A stretch of DNA of 64,000 nt from Phlebotomus papatasi (taxonomy: Eukaryota; Arthropoda; Insecta; Diptera; Psychodidae). The notes beneath the pieces were generated by a model. It made no database searches and had not been told where the DNA came from. It was given only the letters and a program-made list of their open reading frames with translations. The stretch is taken from positions 20,956,001 through 21,020,000 of the forward strand of contig NC_077223.1 in NCBI RefSeq assembly GCF_024763615.1, read 5' to 3'. Shown one piece after another: positions 61,158 through 64,000 of the stretch. Each line of letters opens with the position of its first letter. Position 1 is the first letter of the stretch. Both the position numbers and the translations under genes were made by a program.

Positions 61158-61629
61158 AGGTGGGGTAACCGGATTGTTTTCCGAAGAGTGCTACTTACAC
61201 GCTTGTTTTTGGACTGATGAAATTCCTTTTTACTTCTTCTAAATCCATAGAATTATTCACTGTCTCATTCAGAAACAAAATATTAAAAAAAAATTATCAA
61301 AAATATTAAAGAAAATTTATAAAATAATGATAATAGTGAAATAAGTCAGCATGCCCTAACTGGGTCGCCTTTTCGCTAATTCACTTTCAATTAAACCTTT
61401 GGATTTAAAATACTTTTTTTACAAGGAAAAAACAATAAATATTTTCAATCAGTCAGCTGTCATTAGCGAAAATATCACTGCTAGAAATTTTTTAGTGAAT
61501 AACCCAGCTGGTACAAGATTGAAATGAGTGGATTAAACTCACTTATTCAATGGATAAAAATATTATTTTAAGTGGATTACTCATAAACGATCCAGATAGC
61601 GAAGCGCCCAGATTAGCACATTTCACTAT
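61158..61629. repeat. ~550 bp dispersed repeat, copy 2
   Basis: AGGTGGGGTAACCGGATTGT through CAGATAGCGAAGCGCCC. Colinear with 32921-33471 but without its 78 bp internal insertion. Confidence 0.75.
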
Positions 61630-61634
61630 AAATG

Positions 61635-63317
61635 AGAAAAATTAAATTTTTAGGCATTCAGATTTGGCTCAGATTAAGAATCTTGCTAAAAAGCCTAATA
61701 TATCTGAAGATTTATTGTTTTATTCTTGTGGCTACCTCGTAAGTATTTCTCACTTAATTTGCTTGGCAGTTTTCGCATTGATACTGTGCTGAATCTAACC
61801 CAAAGAAGCTTCTTCGTCATTAGAGTGAGAAAGACTTTAACAAAGTTCGAGGTCATTCTTTGAACATAAAATTTAATGACAATTACTCTTTCGGTGATTA
61901 TAAAGGAGATGAAAGGAATTCCCCAATTACCTATTCAATTGCACCAATTACTTCTCTTTTAGTAAAAACAACTTTTTTTTTCATACACCAGAGAACAAAT
62001 ATTGAAACATGATTCTATGAATTGGAGAAAAAAAGTGTATAAAAATGAACAACCATTTCCCAATAACATCAAAAAGACTTTTCACCTTCCATTCCTGCCA
62101 TTCCTGCCCCGAAAAAACAATTTGGCCCCAAAAATAACAAGAGTATCATTTTTCTCTCTTTTCCTCAACAAATATTCCAAAAGAGTAGTTACAGGAAAAA
62201 AAATAATAATTGTTGTAATTTGTGGAAAAGGGCACCCCTGGTACACAATTTCTTGATTCACGTACATGATAAATTATTAATAGGGTTGGTGGATTATTAA
62301 TGAGAAAACACCCAAGCTACACGATCTTATTCAAACATTTCTCACATGATGTGTTCTGATGGGGAGACAGTTGGATTCACGTAATACTGGGAGACCAATT
62401 TGCCTCTCGACATTACTAAAAGCATAACCAAAATCCCCTACAATAATAATAATAATAATAATATACGGAGAAGCTTCAATTGTATAAAATTTGAAGGCAT
62501 TAGTTACCAACTACGTGTATCACTCACACGACATCCCTTTATGCTTCCTAGAAGCACGAGGAATAACAAAATTGAAATTGAAGTATCTTCTAAACAGGGA
62601 TTATTCAAAATTTGATAAAGTTGGTTTATTGACTGTTTCAAATCAATTTAAGCTCAATTCCTCAATTTAGTATTAATAAATTCTCTTTTGAAGAATTATT
62701 TTCTCATCGTACTTAATTTCCATACGATGAGAGTTCATAGATTAAACATCATTGAGTTAAAAGTTTCACTCTTTGTGCATATAAAATATTAGTGGTGCCT
62801 ATTTATCGTTGCAGTATATTAAAATAAATCTAATTTGATCGCTATAAACATAAACCTAAGCTCAATCCTGCTTATTGAATTTCAATTTTGTGCACATTAA
62901 AATGTTATGCTGCACGCATTACTTTTCATGAGTCTTATAATTTAATTTTTTTTATAGAATAGTACAACATATCAACAATATTTCCTCAAATTTCAAGTCA
63001 TTCACAAGAAAACTCTAGGTCATACAGCCTCTATAGTAATGTCCCTCTCCATTGGCGGCAAGTGGAAAATGTTAAATTTAATTACTTTTTTCAAAAAACT
63101 CAATTTTTGAAGTCGATAAAAGAGTTTTTTCGAAAACTAATGAACCTATTACATTGAAATTTAGTAGAATTCTTATATATAAAATCTTATTCCAAGATAT
63201 TAAAGGCTGAAAATTGGTGTGAAACACACCGAAAAGTAAATGTTTTTGTATGAGATACTCCTAAACATCTAAATTTCATTTTGTTTTTTCAAAACAATCC
63301 TTTGTTTAAGTACCAGT
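61635..63317. other. AT-rich intergenic with an (AAT)n microsatellite
   Basis: (AAT)7 at about 62441-62461; no gene or transposon end recognised in the remainder. Confidence 0.35.
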
Positions 63318-63319
63318 TT

Positions 63320-63679
63320 AAGGGGGGAGCCTGAATTAGGATGTTAAAAATTTATTTTTTCGCGGGGCGGTCAATGGGTCAAAGGGTAGAGCCCTCTCTC
63401 TATGATGCAAGTGTCCCGGGTTCGAATCCCCTTTAGGTCACCAGAAATTTTTCTGGCATTAAAGGTGTTCGGATTGCATCCAATGAGCTTCACTGCACTT
63501 GATTCCACGGGCATGGGACTGACAACCTTATCCTGTACAAGAGAAAATAATAATGCATGTCTAGAAATCACCTTGCGGGAAGGCCTTGTTCCTTCATGGA
63601 ATGTTGTGCCAGCATTATTATTATTATTATTATTAAGGGGGGAGCCTGAATTAGGATGTCAAAAATTTATTTTTTCGCG
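63320..63679 (+). mobile_element. tRNA-derived SINE with 45 bp flanking direct repeats
   Basis: The body (63365-63634, about 270 bp) opens with a tRNA-like segment: A box TGGGTCAAAGGG (63375-63386) and a perfect B box GGTTCGAATCC (63419-63429), 32 bases apart. The acceptor and T stems do not pair well, so it is not a functional tRNA. It ends in an (ATT)n tail (63613-63634), as LINE-mobilised SINEs do. The flanks are nearly identical 45 bp direct repeats (63320-63364 and 63635-63679, AAGGGGGGAGCCTGAATTAG.. to TTTTTTCGCG, one mismatch). These look like an exceptionally long target-site duplication. Confidence 0.8.
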
Positions 63680-64000
63680 ATTTTATGAAAGTAAAGAACA
63701 CAAGAAAGCTTCATGGTATTTTGTTATATAATTTATACAAATTTAAACTTTTAAAAAATTAAACAAAATGAAAATGACTGACTAATAAGTAGTTCACTTG
63801 GGCGCCTTATGAGGCATGAAATGTGTTATGAAAATATTTTATGTTTTATAGCTAAAAAAAACTGAGCAAAACCGATATTTTTTTAATACTTTTTTTTTGT
63901 TTAAATGTATATTTTCGAATTAAATTTGAAGTTTCTTCAGGTTAATATACAAAACAATTTAATTGTGAAGAAAATAAGCCTTAATTAATTTCAATCGATC
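63680..64000. other. AT-rich sequence to window end
   Basis: No supported feature. Confidence 0.3.

Noticed and set aside
63365..63440. Functional tRNA gene
   Set aside because: A and B boxes are present, but the acceptor and T stems do not pair and no credible anticodon loop is seen. The ATT tail and flanking duplication fit a SINE.

Overview
The window reads as a nuclear genome segment of an insect, most likely a dipteran. It is AT-rich, its genes have GT-AG introns, and long non-coding stretches are packed with small inverted-repeat transposons. The recognisable proteins are a ribosomal protein eS10, a TMTC-type O-mannosyltransferase and an insect-style secreted Lys/His-rich protein. A nematoceran such as a phlebotomine sand fly is my guess from repeat style only; nothing in the window proves the species. 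No bacterial operon, CRISPR array, phage or conventional functional tRNA gene was seen.

Layout. Four protein-coding genes are supported, all on the minus strand. (1) RpS10, 2138-2910 plus a 5' leader exon ending at 3128. (2) A single-exon gene for a 510-residue secreted, very acidic protein, 3390-4922, directly upstream of RpS10 with under 150 bp between them. (3) A two-exon gene for a 185-residue secreted Lys/His-rich protein, 16957-22567, with a 5 kb intron. (4) A seven-exon TMTC gene, 32301-56649. Its junctions are all in phase and give a 784-residue protein: a DD motif in the first lumenal loop, a DUF1736-type membrane domain, then TPR repeats.

The rest is transposon-derived or unassigned. 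The most striking piece is a 1.6 kb near-perfect palindrome (9001-10625) built from the 3' half of a Tc1-like transposon, with about 750 bp arms and an exact TA duplication. TMTC intron 6 holds a broken ITmDD37E-type mariner (34120-36530), itself carrying an 0.95 kb foldback and a 234 bp MITE, next to a mariner N-terminal fragment. A non-LTR retrotransposon C-terminal remnant flanks a 500-N assembly gap (10754-11253). A tRNA-derived SINE with unusually long 45 bp flanking direct repeats lies at 63320-63679. At least a dozen MITE families with TA or TTAA duplications recur, many sharing a GGGGA/GGGTA terminus.

The four genes show no evident functional link. Two encode secreted proteins, one an ER membrane enzyme, one a cytosolic ribosomal protein. 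No coherent novel multi-gene system was identified; the novelty here is in repeat architecture.
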